From Symbiodinium natans (taxonomy: Eukaryota > Sar > Dinophyceae > Suessiales > Symbiodiniaceae): DNA of 64,000 nt. A program made the position numbers and the translations under genes. The notes beneath the pieces are model-generated. The model worked only from the letters and a program-made list of their open reading frames with translations, was not told the DNA's origin and did no database searches. Position 1 is the stretch's first letter, and each line of letters begins with the position of its first letter. The DNA is taken from NCBI GenBank assembly GCA_905221605.1, contig CAJNDS010002082.1, forward strand, positions 389,501 to 453,500, written 5' to 3'. Positions 34,295 through 45,554 of this stretch are shown here, piece after piece.

Positions 34295-34615
34295 GTTCCA
34301 GCATGTTCCAGCAACTTCCGTTGCAGCGACGCCAAAGAAGCCGCTGAGTCTCTGCATTGACTTGGAAAACGTTTCTTCAGCTCGCGTACATGCTGCAGAA
34401 CCCAGACCTCGCGGACCGCTGCTTCCACATCCGCGCGTGGTGGGCGGCGTTCGGTTGAAGCGTGTGTACGCCGTTGCAGCGGTGCCGAAGAAGTCTCTCT
34501 GCGTTGACCTCGAAGTCGATTCATCTTCGACTCACGTGCTTGCTGCAGACCCAGACCTTGCGGAAAGACGACACAAGCAGTACCACTGCTGTCACATCCG
34601 CAAGTTTTGAGCAGC
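34295..34615. repeat. Two diverged tandem units of ~150 bp
   Basis: 34310-34430 and 34465-34565 share the order gttgcagcg, gccgaagaag, ctctgcgttgac, gtgcttgctgcagacccaga and ccttgcgg with many substitutions. Both read as similar peptides on the plus strand (SLCIDLENVSSA versus SLCVDLEVDSSS). It may be decayed coding repeat or intronic repeat. Confidence 0.5.
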
Positions 34616-34844
34616 CTTCGTTTGAAGACGCGGGCAACAAGGTGATGCAGTGTGGGACATCAACAGCAAACGCTGCTTCTTTCACGGTTTGCGCACTGGG
34701 AAGGGCAGGGTTCTTCTGCGGCAGTTGCTGCTTGTCAGTGTTTTGAAGGCCTGGAAGTTGGAACCAAGCCAGGGGCCATTGCTTGTAGAACCGCGGGGGA
34801 CACAATGAAGGAGTTCTGCCGGTCTCCTTGACCGGGTGGCGGCC

Positions 34845-35395
34845 AGCCAGTATGGTTGTGGTTGCACTGAAGTGCGGAGTGGAGGCTGTGTTCACGCATT
34901 GACCAAAAAGTGTTGTCGCCAGCTTTCGCTGATCTGCTTGGTTCCAGCCTCCAGGCCTCCAAAGCACTGTCACTGACAAGCCTTTTATCCTCTTGTAGCA
35001 GCAGTCCCTCGCACACTGTGTCACGCGGGTTGGGAACATTTGAGAACAGCGCTGTGTAGAACCCGCCATAGCAATGTATGCCAGTGGAAAGCCACGTATT
35101 GCCACTGACCACTAGTACAAGAAGCCGACCAGCGTGGCAGTGTGCTTTCTTGCTCGGTATTCCGAATTCGCAGTGACTTGCCTCTACTCCGTGGCCTTAC
35201 AGTATGACTATCGTCAAGTTTCGCAACAAACTACGTTTGCATCATCTTTTTCCGCGAGTCTTCGCGCGCGGATAAACACCGTACATGCAATGCAGAACAT
35301 CAGACACGGAAAACCGATGCCAGACTTCGGAGCTAATACTCGTAGAAGGGGAAGGGGCACAGCCAATGCAGGTGCCTCCTGGATTTATCTTGCGC
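34845..35395. repeat. Dispersed repeat, copy A
   Basis: Blocks gtggttgcactgaagtgcgg, tggaaagccacgtattgcca and gccagacttcggagc occur in the same order as in 35828-36285, with different spacing between blocks. Confidence 0.6.
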
Positions 35396-35827
35396 TCGCC
35401 GCCCAGGCGGAGGCCGACTTGCCTCGCCAGCGGAGGCGAGCCAAACGACACCAAGGCGAGCGGTGCTGCCTTCTCGTCGCTTGGTTTTTGATCCAAGAGT
35501 GGTTAATCTCAGATTTTTCAAACAGCTGTTCTGCGCCTGAGGCCCGAAGCTTTCACATATTCCTTGTTGATTTTCTCGGATCTGGCTAATCATCCTTCAA
35601 GCAAAGCCCCAGTCGATGTTAGAGCCTTTCAATCCTTGGCCCTCAAAACCCCACAGCCCCCCAACATGAGGCGGGCGGCTCCTTGAACCGCAGGGCGGCG
35701 GCGAGCCAGGCGATGGAGCCGGGGGCCCTGCTGTGCCACGCGCCATGGTGAGCGCTGATGAACAGCTTGCGTCGCGCTAGCCGGGAAGGACCAGAGAGGG
35801 GACTCCCAGAATTCACTTTCGGATTGC

Positions 35828-36285
35828 GGTAGCACGGTTGTGGTTGCGCTGTAGTGCGGAGTGGAGTCTTTTTTCACGCGTTGACCAACAGGTGTTTTCG
35901 CCAGCTTTCGCAGTGTGCGGCCCATTTCGGCGTAGTTCTCCAATTCTGCTTGGCCTCCAAAGCATTGACCTCTTGCAGCTAGCTGAACCCGCCACAGCAA
36001 CACGAAAGCCCGGCGAAAGCAGAGCTCTGGCAAGACTTGGAAGCCTGCGCGGCCTACGTTTGTCTGTCGTAGTGGCGCGCGCGCCAATGGAAAGCCACAT
36101 ATCGCCAGTGACCACTGGTGCAAGAAATCGACCTGCGCACGAGCCCGGATGCCAACAAGTGAGACGCACGAGTAGTTGATCGCAGTGAGACACGCAACGC
36201 AGAACTTCAGACACCGAAAACGATGCCAGACTTCCGGGCCATTACTCGTAGGAGGGGGAGAGACGCAGCCAGCGCAGGAGCCCTG
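35828..36285. repeat. Dispersed repeat, copy B
   Basis: Second, diverged copy of 34845-35395 in direct orientation. It ends just before AT-rich sequence at 36290. Confidence 0.6.
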
Positions 36286-36504
36286 ATGTTAAACATTTTT
36301 ATATGATTTTATGACTCGGGCAATTTTCTAGTTTTCTTATGTTCATGATTCAATAATTTTTGTTATGACCCGCGAGATGGCTTCAATTAGCTTTGACAAA
36401 GCTTGTTCCGGAGCCTGCCTTAGCCTGCTTCCACTCAGGACTCCAGCCAAATCGCCCCTCACCCAAGCCCTACCATCCACAGGCCAATCAATTGCGGGCG
36501 AGGG

Positions 36505-36976
36505 GTTTGGAAGGGGCGGGGGAGGGGCCGAGGAAGTGGGGCGTGGCGAGCCAAACAGGCCACACCGAAATCATAAAAACCTATCAAAAAATCATCAAAC
36601 ATCGTAAAAAAGCACGCCCCTTCTCCGCCCCCCCCGGCCCCCCAGCCCAGCCCTCTCCCGCCCATCTTCCCCCCCTGGCCCTATAGCCAGGGTTGAACCT
36701 CCCAAACCAGCCATACTTGATGTTTTGCTTTGTGTGGCTTGTGTGGCTTGCATGGTCCTGAGCAGGTAGAAAGCATAAGCAAATCATAAACATCATGCAT
36801 TGAATCATATCAAAATCATATTTACGCCGCATATTTCCAATCATAAAAAACACATATGTGTTGTCATATCCATAAATACATCATAAATCGAGGATTTGCG
36901 AAATGATAAAAGCCAAAAAAATCATTAAAAAAGATTCCGTGAATCCTGCCTCTGGCCGGACATCCCGTGTCATAAC
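36505..36976 (-). mobile_element. AT-rich TATGATT-type dispersed element, copy 2
   Basis: Reverse-complement counterpart of 19874-20395. It runs from the gtcataac/cggacatcccg end at 36976 through aatcataaa blocks, the conserved ggtcctgagcaggtagaaag block and the C-rich tract to the tttggctcgcc end. It directly abuts telomere-like repeats at 36972. AT-rich sequence with similar words continues leftwards to ~36290, so the real element may be longer. Confidence 0.7.
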
Positions 36977-37040
36977 CCTAAACCCTAAAGCTTATAAACC
37001 CCATAAACCCTATAAGCCCTAAACCTTAAACCCCTAAACC
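36974..37040. repeat. Interstitial telomere-like repeats
   Basis: Degenerate CCCTAAA units (ccctaaaccctaaagc, ctaaaccttaaacccctaaa). They lie between the AT-rich element and a TG microsatellite. Confidence 0.85.
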
Positions 37041-37042
37041 TG

Positions 37043-37570
37043 GGCGTGCGCGTGCGGTGCGCGTGTGCGGGTGCGCGTGTGCGGGCGTGCGGGCGCGCGG
37101 GCGCGTGCGTGTGCGTGTGCGCGTGTGGGTGCGCGTGTGCGTGTGCGCGTGCACGGCGGTGCGCGCGCGGGCACGGGCATGTGCGAGTGTGCGAGCGTGC
37201 AAGTGTGCGAGCGTGCGAGCAGTGCGTGCGTGCGGGCAGGCTGGGTGGGTGTAGGTGTGGTGTGGTGGGTGTGCGTGTGTGTGCGTGTGTGTGTGTGGTG
37301 TGCGTGTGCGTGTGCGTGTGCGTGTGCGTGTGCGTGTGCGTGTGCGTGTGCGTGTGCGTGTGCGTGTTCGTGTGCGTGTGCGTGTGCGTGTGCGTGTGCG
37401 TGTGCGTGTGCGTGTGCGTGTGCGTGTGCGTGTGCGTGTGCGTGTGCGTGTGCGTGTGCGTGTGGGTGTGGGTGTGGGTGTGGGTGTGGGTGTGGGTGTG
37501 GGTGTGGGTGTGGGTGTGGGTGTGGTGTGGGTGTGGGTGTGGGTGTGGGTGTGGGTGTGTGTGTGTGTGC
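37043..37570. repeat. TGTGCG / TGTGGG microsatellite, ~530 bp
   Basis: First an irregular GCGTGC tract, then about 25 gtgtgc hexamers, then about 18 gtgtgg hexamers. Open frames on both strands here are repeat artefacts. Confidence 0.95.
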
Positions 37571-37899
37571 CTTGTAACATTCCCTAGTGATGACTGCTGA
37601 GGTCCAAACGCACATTATTTTGGCAACTGGCCAGCGCGTCATTTCCACGCAACTTCACGTGATCTTCTCCAGGCCATCCCTGCTGAAGCCACACTCGCGA
37701 AGTTCAAGCATGACCTGCTTTCCCGGGCGCGTTGCTGCAGAGCTGCAGAGGCAATGATCTTACCTCATTGCTTCATGGTAACCCTCGCTGGCTTGCCTGC
37801 ACCATGGACAGCGCAAGCAGGCCCGTGGACATCAGGACAGGAAGTGCCTCGTGAGGACAGGACCGAATTGGGAAGGATACTTTCTGGCCCATTCTCTGG
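37571..37899. other. 3' flank of the acyltransferase, no gene seen
   Basis: Between the microsatellite and the last acyltransferase exon. Some open minus frame continues here, but the stop could not be fixed. Confidence 0.3.
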
Positions 37900-40800
37900 T
37901 CCCATTCTCTGCTTAATGGTTCCTGTGCTCGGGCCACGGCTGTCCAGGCATCGCCAAAGGCAACATGCGTGAGCTCAATAGTTCCGCTGATGCCCAATGC
38001 GTAGCCAACAAGATTCACAAGGAAGAGGACATAAATGTAGCAGGCTCCTTCTGCAACCCTGACTCACCACAAGCACGCACGAGTACGGGGCGATGAGCCC
38101 CCCTAGTTTCCCCACATCATGCTGAGCATGCTGAGCTGTGAGGGTTGTCCCACATTGTGTCTCCTGCACCTGCTCGGAGCCACCTCAGGTCATACACAAT
38201 GTCGAATACAGATCGAGGTGCTCGGACACAATGACTCCCCCATGCGCCCCAGCCCCCACAGTCGTGCCTCGAGACATCCGCTGGGAACGAAGCGGCCTCA
38301 AAAGGCAGAAAGAAGTTTTGGAACTCTGTTGTTAGCTCCAGACAGATCTGCATCAAACAAACAGGGAGGAACAAGCGCTGTTGTTTCTTGGTCGGAGCTT
38401 TTCAGAGTCCGTCTGGCAGTCAGAGCAACAACAAGCCTTGCGGCGCCAGGCCGTAGCAACCAAGTGCTCCACGACCTGCCGCAAGATGTTAAGCCGTCTT
38501 TGGGATGGGGTACGGAAAAGAATTTGCCGAATTCACGAGGCAAATGATGCTATAGGTTCAAGTCCCAGGATCCATGAAGGCTGCGTTCAGGAAAGCCCAT
38601 GCAAAAAGTTTTGTCTCCAGATCATGCCATAGAGCCTCGGAAAAAATCGGAAAACGACCACAGGGTTCCAGAAAGCTCACAAGCTCACGGAGCGCGATGC
38701 CTTACATTGTCATATTGTTTTGCAGGCAGGGTGCCACAAAGCCAAACACGATCCAGACGTTTGCCCACAGAAACCTGCGACAGGAGGAAACATGTCGATT
38801 CGCTGGGCCAGAGCCACTCAATTGACAGCTTGACATGTGCGATCGCCGACTAGGACTTTCGCCCACGCCCGCCCAGCGGGATGTACAAGTAGCGCACGAG
38901 CCAGCGGTTGAAGCTAGCATGCCTCCGCCCGGGCTGTGAGATCTTCTTTTTGATTTTAAGAGGGGTTTGCCCGGGCCAAAGATCCGCACCATCCGCGCCA
39001 AAATCCTGAGAGTGAATAGTTGTTGCCTCAGCTTCTGCCGACTCGCACCTCCGCGACTTGTTTAATTTGTACACAGCCTAGGTCGTACGTGTACATGAGC
39101 ATGAATGTACGTATACAGGTGCAACCAGGATGCAAACGCATCGCTGCATGTTCTCGGGCACGTCGATGCCATCGCAAAGGGCCCAAAGGCGCGCAAAGCG
39201 CCAAATGCAGAGAAACCTTCAAGCAGGGCCAAGCACTGAGCGTACTCAGAACGCTGCTCCTCCACCGGAAGCATGTATGGCGCAGATTGGACAGCCGAGC
39301 TCCATGCTTTAACCACATGGCCTCTATGCACAGGCAGTTATGACAAAATAGTCGCTGCAGACATTCTGGCACGAAATTGGTGGGAACCCGACTGTCAGCA
39401 GCAACATGGCATAGCACCTGAGGTCTGCATAGCACAGCGTATGCGCTGCCCTATGCCACTGATCCCGTGATTCGTGGCGAGGCGCACGAGCAGGTCGGCC
39501 CGTCCCTGTAGCTGCAGGTAGGTGGCTGAGCGGCCGATGGCCCAAACAGGCACCCAGCACAACCTGAGCATGCACATCCTTTTGTTCTGATATCTATACG
39601 CAATAGAACCCCAGGATATCATAATATCATAATATCCTCTCTCGCACTCCCTGCCACACGCTACGGTGCAATGCTCTCGACAAGCCCCGCCTCCCGGCTG
39701 TGTATCGAGAACCGGCCTACTTCTTGCTTGGCTCTGACTACGACAAAATAAGCTTTCCAACATGGGAGACAAAGTAGGGCGCCAGTCCGGCAGTTCTGCG
39801 CATGTATTTTGAGGGGTTTGGGCACATCTTGGCCAAGACCTTCACGAAGATATCATGGAGACTTGTGCTGGCATGTATTGGCCGCATAAATTCTAGATTC
39901 AAGATGATCTCAGTCAGCATGAAGCGCGAAGACAGAGCATCACCCATATTCACACTTAGACACATCGCTTCCAGCAGCCCCAGGCAAAGTACCAGACGAA
40001 GCGCATACAGCAGCCTTGCAACATCTTGCAAGAAATTGGCCAGTTACCAGAGTCACACTTCAATGCCAAACACAGTGCCGGCTTTCAGAGTGAACTCGCA
40101 GGCAGGCAGCAGATGCCAATTGCTCATGGCCTGCTGTGACCTGCTGTTATGCAATGTCTCGCAGCTGGCACAGGTGACGCACGAGACGGATCCCAGAGAG
40201 GCTAACCGGTGAACCCCTTCTGTCGGCGGGCCTGTCATGCAGATGTGACATGAAGGAGTTGAAGGTGGTGGTTGGCCCAGCCAACCAGAGAGGTGAATAG
40301 AGAGCGTAGGTCATCAAATTGAAGAGGTTGTACTCGTGCAACGGCCGGGGCTTCTCCCTGCACTGATAGTCAGATACTTCATTTCAATTTCACTGCCACG
40401 CAATTCAGTCACTCAGAGTCTTGAGTCAACGTCGGAGCCTCTTCCGAGGCTCGGGGAGAGCTTCGCCAGCCTGACTTCCACACTGGGCTTCCAGATCTGT
40501 CGTCTCCAGCTCCTGCAAGTCGTGCGATCATTCCCATCACTTCCCAAGATTCTCTGAGTCCCAAAGTTTCCCCATAGAAGTCCGCAGAGCCATCTGCAGC
40601 TTATCCGCAGCTCCTGCCGGGCCCAGAAGTAGTCCTTGGATGTCAGAACTTGGCGCCCTAATTCAAGATGTGAGACGATGGCGATTCTTCGAACCCACAT
40701 CGAGAAACACATGGTGGCCTTCTCGGACGTTGGGGCGTGGCTTGTGTGACTTGGGGCGATACGTCGGGTAAGTTCAACCTCGAGTGACAGGTGTTGCATT

Positions 40801-40900
40801 AAAGCAGGTGTGATTGCCGAGCTGCCATGTTGAAGGAGATAAGCTTGAGAGCAAAAAGGTGAAGAGACCTCAGACTCACAGAAGAAAAGCAAAATGAACT
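37900..40900 (-). CDS. MBOAT-family membrane O-acyltransferase, HHAT/GUP1 type
   Basis: Family signature in order on the minus strand. 40570-40420: ELETTDLEAQCGSQAGEALP, a likely linker exon. 40341-40240: HEYNLFNLMTYALYSPLWLA, then GPTTTFNSF, matching the family GPiitFN block. 40010-39745: LLYALRLVLCLGLLEAMC. ~39215-39130: IWRFARLWALCDGIDVPENM, the family WRFFRLWAL..GID segment. ~38918-38865: ASFNRWLVRYLYIPLGG, the hallmark WH.SFN.W..RY.YiPLGG. ~38790-38705: NVWIVFGFVA. ~38635-38582: ALWHDLETKLFAWAF with the conserved catalytic His. ~38060-37915: YIYVLFLVNLVGYALG, the last membrane helix. The enzyme would transfer acyl groups at an internal membrane. The catalytic loop is split over separate exons. 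The 5' end is unresolved. No frameshift was noticed, so it is probably functional. Confidence 0.8.
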
Positions 40901-42170
40901 ACACAAGGAGTCGCTTCACTCTTTGCCACGTCGAAAAGACTTTTGCCCCTCCAGCCACCCTGAAGCCTCAACCTTTCTCCAAACCTCCCACAGACTCAAC
41001 TGGCCACCCTCTGAGCTTCACAACTCGCCCTTCAAAGGCCCGTAGTTGCGAGTGCCGACACTAAGCCGGCAGCTGATGCCAGTCCTTAGGTCTTTTCAGT
41101 TAAAAGCACTTTTGGCCTCAAGAGCCAACGGTTTGCAGTTTCGAACGGTTGCCCATGCCCTCACCGAATTTTCTGGGGCGGGGGGGGGGGGGGGGCAATT
41201 TGCGGCGCAGCTGCGTAGGAGCTCGGAAGAAAACCCAGCCAAAAGTCCAAGAGGGGGATGCGGACCTCGAAGTTTTTTGAGCCCCATAGAGAAACACACC
41301 TTGAAGAGTGCCCCAAAAGCCACTCCGCCAGAGAAAGCAGAACAAGCTCTCCCCGATGAGAGAGGATCTAAGCATAGAAGGGCAAGCCTGGAAGAACCCG
41401 CGTGGGCACAGCGTGAGCCTCGAGGACTTTGATCCCGAGCAGGAGCAGCGCGTAGGCCCAGGTAGCACAAGGCGCCCACCTCGCAGCACCTGGCAGCTCT
41501 CGGCGCCACCAATGACACAAAACGCAACTTCTTCCCCTTACCTTTCCCCTTCCTTGTACAGAGCCCTGTGCAGTTGTTCAGAGGGGTTCGGGAGGTTTCG
41601 CGCGTTCTGGATGATCGGGGGCTTCAAAAAAAAAGCGGAGAGGATCACAGGGAGCCTTTTCGAACCGGATGGAATGAGGAACTCGCGCCAGGTCGATGAT
41701 TGCCAGGTTGTTGCTACCATGCAGGATCCAAAAGCAGCAAAAGCAGCACTGCTTAGAAAACTGGCGCTGAAAATTCGCGAGGCTGCTAGGGAGGGTGTCG
41801 CATGCTGCAAAGCCGTTCTCTGACAAGATTGTTCAACACATTCGTCTGCACTCGTTACTGTCAAACATTGCAACACCTGCTTCGCATGTCTTCGCGTGTC
41901 TTCTGTGCCAGAGATCGGCACTTGCGTTCGCAGAACTGTGCTACCCTCAAGTGACACGTGACAAGGACCGCACGGCTGTACAGGAGAGAGCGCACCTTTC
42001 AAGCTGGAGGTGGTTTTCTGCCCTCAAGCGGTAAACAGTGACCGCTGGCCGACAGTGGCGAAAATCATGGCTTTGGAGGTGCGGACATCTGTTCAGAGCC
42101 CGGCAAAAAGGAGATGCGACCACCACACCGGCATTGTGACAAAGCCATTCAGAACGTGAGCGTAGTAAGT
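40901..42170. other. Unresolved region with competing open frames
   Basis: A plus-strand frame (41308-41823) and two minus-strand frames (42002-41538, 41826-41578) overlap. None has a recognised motif. A minus-strand piece (NNLAIIDLARVPHSIRFEKA, ~41720) has protein-like composition and could be an exon. A G run lies at 41178-41194. Confidence 0.3.
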
Positions 42171-42194
42171 TTGCAGGGTCTGCGTGCGCAAGTT

Positions 42195-42545
42195 CGAGCT
42201 TTTAAGCTGCGATGCTTACTAGCACCCATCCTATTCAATATATACATTAATGATTTAATCGTCGATCTAAGCGATTCACACCTAGGTATAACACTAACTC
42301 GACATGGTACTGTGAATTGCCTCTTTTTTGCTGATGATATTTGCCTCATTGCACCACATGATATATCGATGAGATTCTTCTTAAAAAAATGCACAGACTA
42401 CTTTAAAAAATGGAAATTAACAATGAGTCGCACTAAATCTGAATTACTACCATCAACAGGGACTAAAATATGTAGGGATACAATTTGAATAAAAATTAAA
42501 ATAAAATAAAATAAACAAATAAAAAACAACACAAATAATAATAGC
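42195..42545 (+). mobile_element. 5'-truncated LINE-type retrotransposon fragment with reverse-transcriptase motif
   Basis: Plus-strand coding with LLAPILFNIYINDL (RT motif before the active site), CLFFADDICLIA (the FADD catalytic box with both Asp) and YFKKWKLTMSRTKSELL (downstream RT segment, TK.ELL). The reading frame then stops at 42486-42488 and is followed by an A-rich tail of AATAAA/AAATAAA units (42490-42545). Codons are strongly AT-rich, unlike all neighbours. Everything upstream of the RT palm is missing and no endonuclease was found. This is a dead, 5'-truncated copy of a non-LTR retroelement in the plus direction. Confidence 0.85.
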
Positions 42546-42867
42546 GGAGCTCGCATCCTTGCAGGTTGCCGAATTACAAATCAGTGTACAGCTATGGGAA
42601 CCGGGTTCTTGAGGGAAGCAGCGCCATACTCCTCAATTGAGGATCGACTGCAGGGAAACTGCCCCAAAGAGCTGCATCCGAAGTGCTAAGTAGAAGAAGA
42701 TTCTTGACAATATAGTAGATACCAATCGACCAGTCAGTCTTATAAATCATGTCTTGGCTGACCTTGATTCGGTCGCCTGTGCAGCTTGAAGGGTGTCGAA
42801 GGCTTCCCTCTGGAACTGAGAGCAGTTGCGCTCATAACTCAATAACTCGCTTTCGCTAGGGTCTTAG
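42546..42867. other. Spacer between retroelement and gene, no gene seen
   Basis: No motif or exon can be supported here. Confidence 0.4.
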
Positions 42868-43390
42868 AAGCTGGAGGAGGCTCTCATTTCCAACCCCAAA
42901 ACTGTCGGGTCGAATTTTTTTGCGAAGCAGAGCAGGGCTAAGCAGGGCTCTGCGGGGCTCTGCGGGGCTATGTGGGCTACCTGTATTTTGGTCAGCGCAG
43001 CGGAACCGAACTGCTGAAGCTTCGCTCGGGCTTCTGGCCCAGGCGCTTCTGGGCACACTTGCCGTTGAAAGTTGGTCTTCGTGGCACTTGCCACATGTTG
43101 ACACGTTGCACGCCATGGGCCGGCCCAACATGCGGAACTACTCTTCAGAAACATTCTGCACCCCAGATGACTGCTGGAAATTGAAGTTGAAGTTTTGCAT
43201 ACTGTTGGATGCCACAGGCACGAGCATCATGCATGGTGCAGCTCCGCATTGGTTCACAGAATACATGGGAATCGTGGTCGGGGTCATCACCGACATGTTG
43301 CTGTGATCATGTATGTGACTCATTTCACTCATTTCGTAGGGATCTGGTGTTCCTGGCGTGTCGTCGACATCACTCCAGCGCGTCCAGGAA
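42868..43390. repeat. Segmental duplication shared with 22928-23433
   Basis: About 523 bp, direct orientation, ~20 kb apart. Within it this copy has an extra short repeat (gctctgcggggctctgcggg). It overlaps the 3' exons of the KH/zinc-ribbon gene. Confidence 0.9.
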
Positions 43391-44053
43391 CCTGGCTGCT
43401 CGATTGGGCCAATCGGGCCCGGTGCCAATTCATGCCAAACCTCTGCTCCACAGCTCCCACAAAAGCGCCCGCAGCCACATGTGGGGCAACAGGCGGACCT
43501 CCTGCAGGGCCGCCGCACGATAACAGCATGAGACGTGCAAAAGACCAAGTCTCACACAAGACAAACAAAAATCTGAAAGAGCTTCCGCCACAAAGAAACT
43601 CCTGCTGCTGGAGGTCCCCATGAGGAACTGATGGACGTGCACGTCTGTTGGGTGTGAGGTTTCCTCGGTCTGTAACGGCTTTACGGATGGGGAAAGGGGC
43701 CTGGCCGGCGGCATCTGAGTCAAGACTGCCCCGAGGCGCTCTTGGCGCTCTTCGCCCGGATTCTGGGAACCAGCACGTCTCTTCAAAGCGTCTGTGAAAC
43801 TTCTGAAGCCGGACAGCGTGGACAACCCTTCTCCTGCCTCCTCGAGCAACTCCTTGAACTCACTGCTGGCCTTTTCCACAGCCTCCTTGGTCCCAAAGAC
43901 CCGGATGCCTTCCTCATTCACACAGAGCGTGACCTTGTGGTCCGTTGCCAGAGGCTCCAGCAGCGCACAAAGCGTCTCGCAGTGAGCACTTTCCAGGGAC
44001 TCCAGGATGCTGTGCTCATCGCACTCCTCCTCGAGCTCCTGAGGGGCGGACAT
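42950..44053 (-). CDS. KH-like plus zinc-ribbon protein
   Basis: First exon from an ATG at 44051-44053: MSAPQELEEECDEHSILESL, then TDHKVTLCVNEEGIRVFG and KEAVEKASSEFKELLEEAG. The last two resemble the end of a KH RNA-binding domain (strand ending in G, then a helix). A later exon (~43540-43140) has CCPTCGCGRFCGSCGAEVW, a Cys-rich zinc-ribbon pattern, followed by EQPGSWTRWSDVDDTPGTPD, then MYSVNQCGAAPCMMLVPVAS and NFNFNFQQSS. The frame reaches a TAG at 43138, but an alternative splice into the next segment (NFQRQVCPEAPGPEAR) is possible. This is likely an RNA-binding regulatory protein. The last exons are duplicated at 22.9 kb. The start is a guess among nearby ATGs. Confidence 0.55.
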
Positions 44054-44225
44054 ACACTCACACGGAGCCGACCACAGGCCTTAAGACCTTCCGCAGAGCT
44101 TTCGCAAAAGAGAACCCTAGACACCCCTGCAGGTTGCATATGGATCGATACCTCACCTCGCAGCCCGAGGGCGCGCGCATCAGAGACGTGGGTCTGCAAC
44201 ATGCTACTGTTTCAACTGCTTCAAT

Positions 44226-44594
44226 CTAGAGATGGTTCTGGGTTCCCGGAGGCTTGTCAGGCATGGCAAAAGGCCGACTGTCAAAGATCCGGATGTTGGG
44301 GCATGCGGGTTGAGGCGTCTGAGAAAAATCGATTGCTGCTAAAGTGTGCGTGCCTTCAAGAGGCTCTGCGCCAATGCCACGGAGTCCACTGGTCCAAAGA
44401 GCCGAACCTCCCTCTGCTGCCGCTCGATGTGGACCCTGCACCCGCTCGCAGCCTGAATCCTTGCCAGGGCCGACTCCTCGCTCTGCAACGTGCGGGTCCT
44501 GCAACCAAGGGTACGTTGTTGTCATGCGACGCATTTCCGCTGACCCCAGCGGCAGCGGGGCGGCGTCAGTGAAGACCCATGGTGTCCTCTTCAC
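44226..44594 (-). CDS. C-terminal exon(s) of an unrecognised protein
   Basis: A minus-strand frame ends with TAG at 44226-44228 after AIDFSQTPQPACPNIRIFDS and RPFAMPDKPPGTQNHL, which look like a genuine C-terminus. Further upstream, MRRMTTTYPWLQDPHVAERG (~44545-44485) may be another exon in the same frame. No family was recognised. Confidence 0.4.
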   Translation of the reverse strand: MKRTPWVFTDAAPLPLGSAEMRRMTTTYPWLQDPHVAERGVGPGKDSGCERVQGPHRAAAEGGSALWTSGLRGIGAEPLEGTHTLAAIDFSQTPQPACPNIRIFDSRPFAMPDKPPGTQNHL

Positions 44595-44599
44595 TTCCT

Positions 44600-45345
44600 A
44601 CCGTCTCTCCCTGTACCTCCTGCTCCCCACCTCCTCCCCACCTGCTCCCTCCACCTCCCCCCACCCATCTTGTGCAGGCCCACCTGGTCTCACCGCTCCC
44701 ATGCCCCCCCCCCCCACTGCTCCCCATCACGATTTCTCCCCCCTGACGTGATGTGCTGGAAGAAGTAGACCACCATATCGAAGACGGATGCGGCGAGCAG
44801 CAACCCACCCTGCCTATCCCTGCCCCTGAAACAAAGTCGGGGCGCCCGCCCTGACCGCTACTTCTCCCCCATACCCCCGCCTTAGACCTCCTACCCCTCC
44901 ACCTCCCCCCACCTTGTGCAGGCCCAAACCCTACTGCTCCCTACCCCGATTTCTCCCCCACCCTGCCTAATCCCGCCCTTGATCGAAAGTCTTTTAAGCT
45001 CCAGTGCATGCCCGCCCTGACAGTTCCCACCGCCCCTTTTATCGCACCCCCTCTATACCTCCTGCCCCCCACCTCCCCCTCCACCGCCCCCTACCCATCT
45101 TGTGCCGGGGCACCACTCTTCTCCCCTTTTCCCGCCCTGACCGCAACAACCGCACCGCTCCCACCACTCTCACCGCTCTTACCCCTACCCCTGCCCCTGA
45201 AACAAGGGGCTCCAGTGCATGCCCACCCTGACCGCTACCACCGCTCCCACCGCCCTCACCCCCTACCCCAGATACCTCCTGCTCCCGACCTTCCCCCGCC
45301 CCTGCCCCCTCCACCTTCCCCCATCTTGGCCCTGTTTGAGCTCCA
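44600..45345. repeat. C-rich imperfect repeats, units of ~200-250 bp
   Basis: Words such as tacctcctgctccccacc, catcttgtgcaggccc, gctcccta-ccccgatttctc and cccctgaaacaa recur three to four times on a CCCC-rich plus strand. No gene is supported. Confidence 0.75.
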
Positions 45346-45554
45346 AGTGAAACAGCGAGCGAGCGGATTTTGGGCAATCATAGCCAGAAACTAGTTTCCA
45401 CAAGCTTGCTTGAAATCATATGAATAATTACCTTTCAGCCGTCATGCGATCATAGTGTTTGCAGCCTCCCCCCAACCCCCTCGCTTTCTTTCAGCGTGCA
45501 AGCTTGTTTCAACACATATGAGTTTTTTTAAACCCATTACACTGGGGAGCAGCT
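45346..45554. other. Flank of minisatellite, no gene seen
   Basis: Short unique sequence between C-rich repeats and the 42-bp array. Confidence 0.4.

Noticed and set aside
37026-37648. Large open frames over the TGTGCG/TGTGGG array
   Set aside because: Same reason: repeat artefact in every frame.
43742-44572. 276-codon plus-strand open frame
   Set aside because: Antisense to the KH-like exon and the neighbouring C-terminal exon, which have better composition and fit the one-strand gene order.
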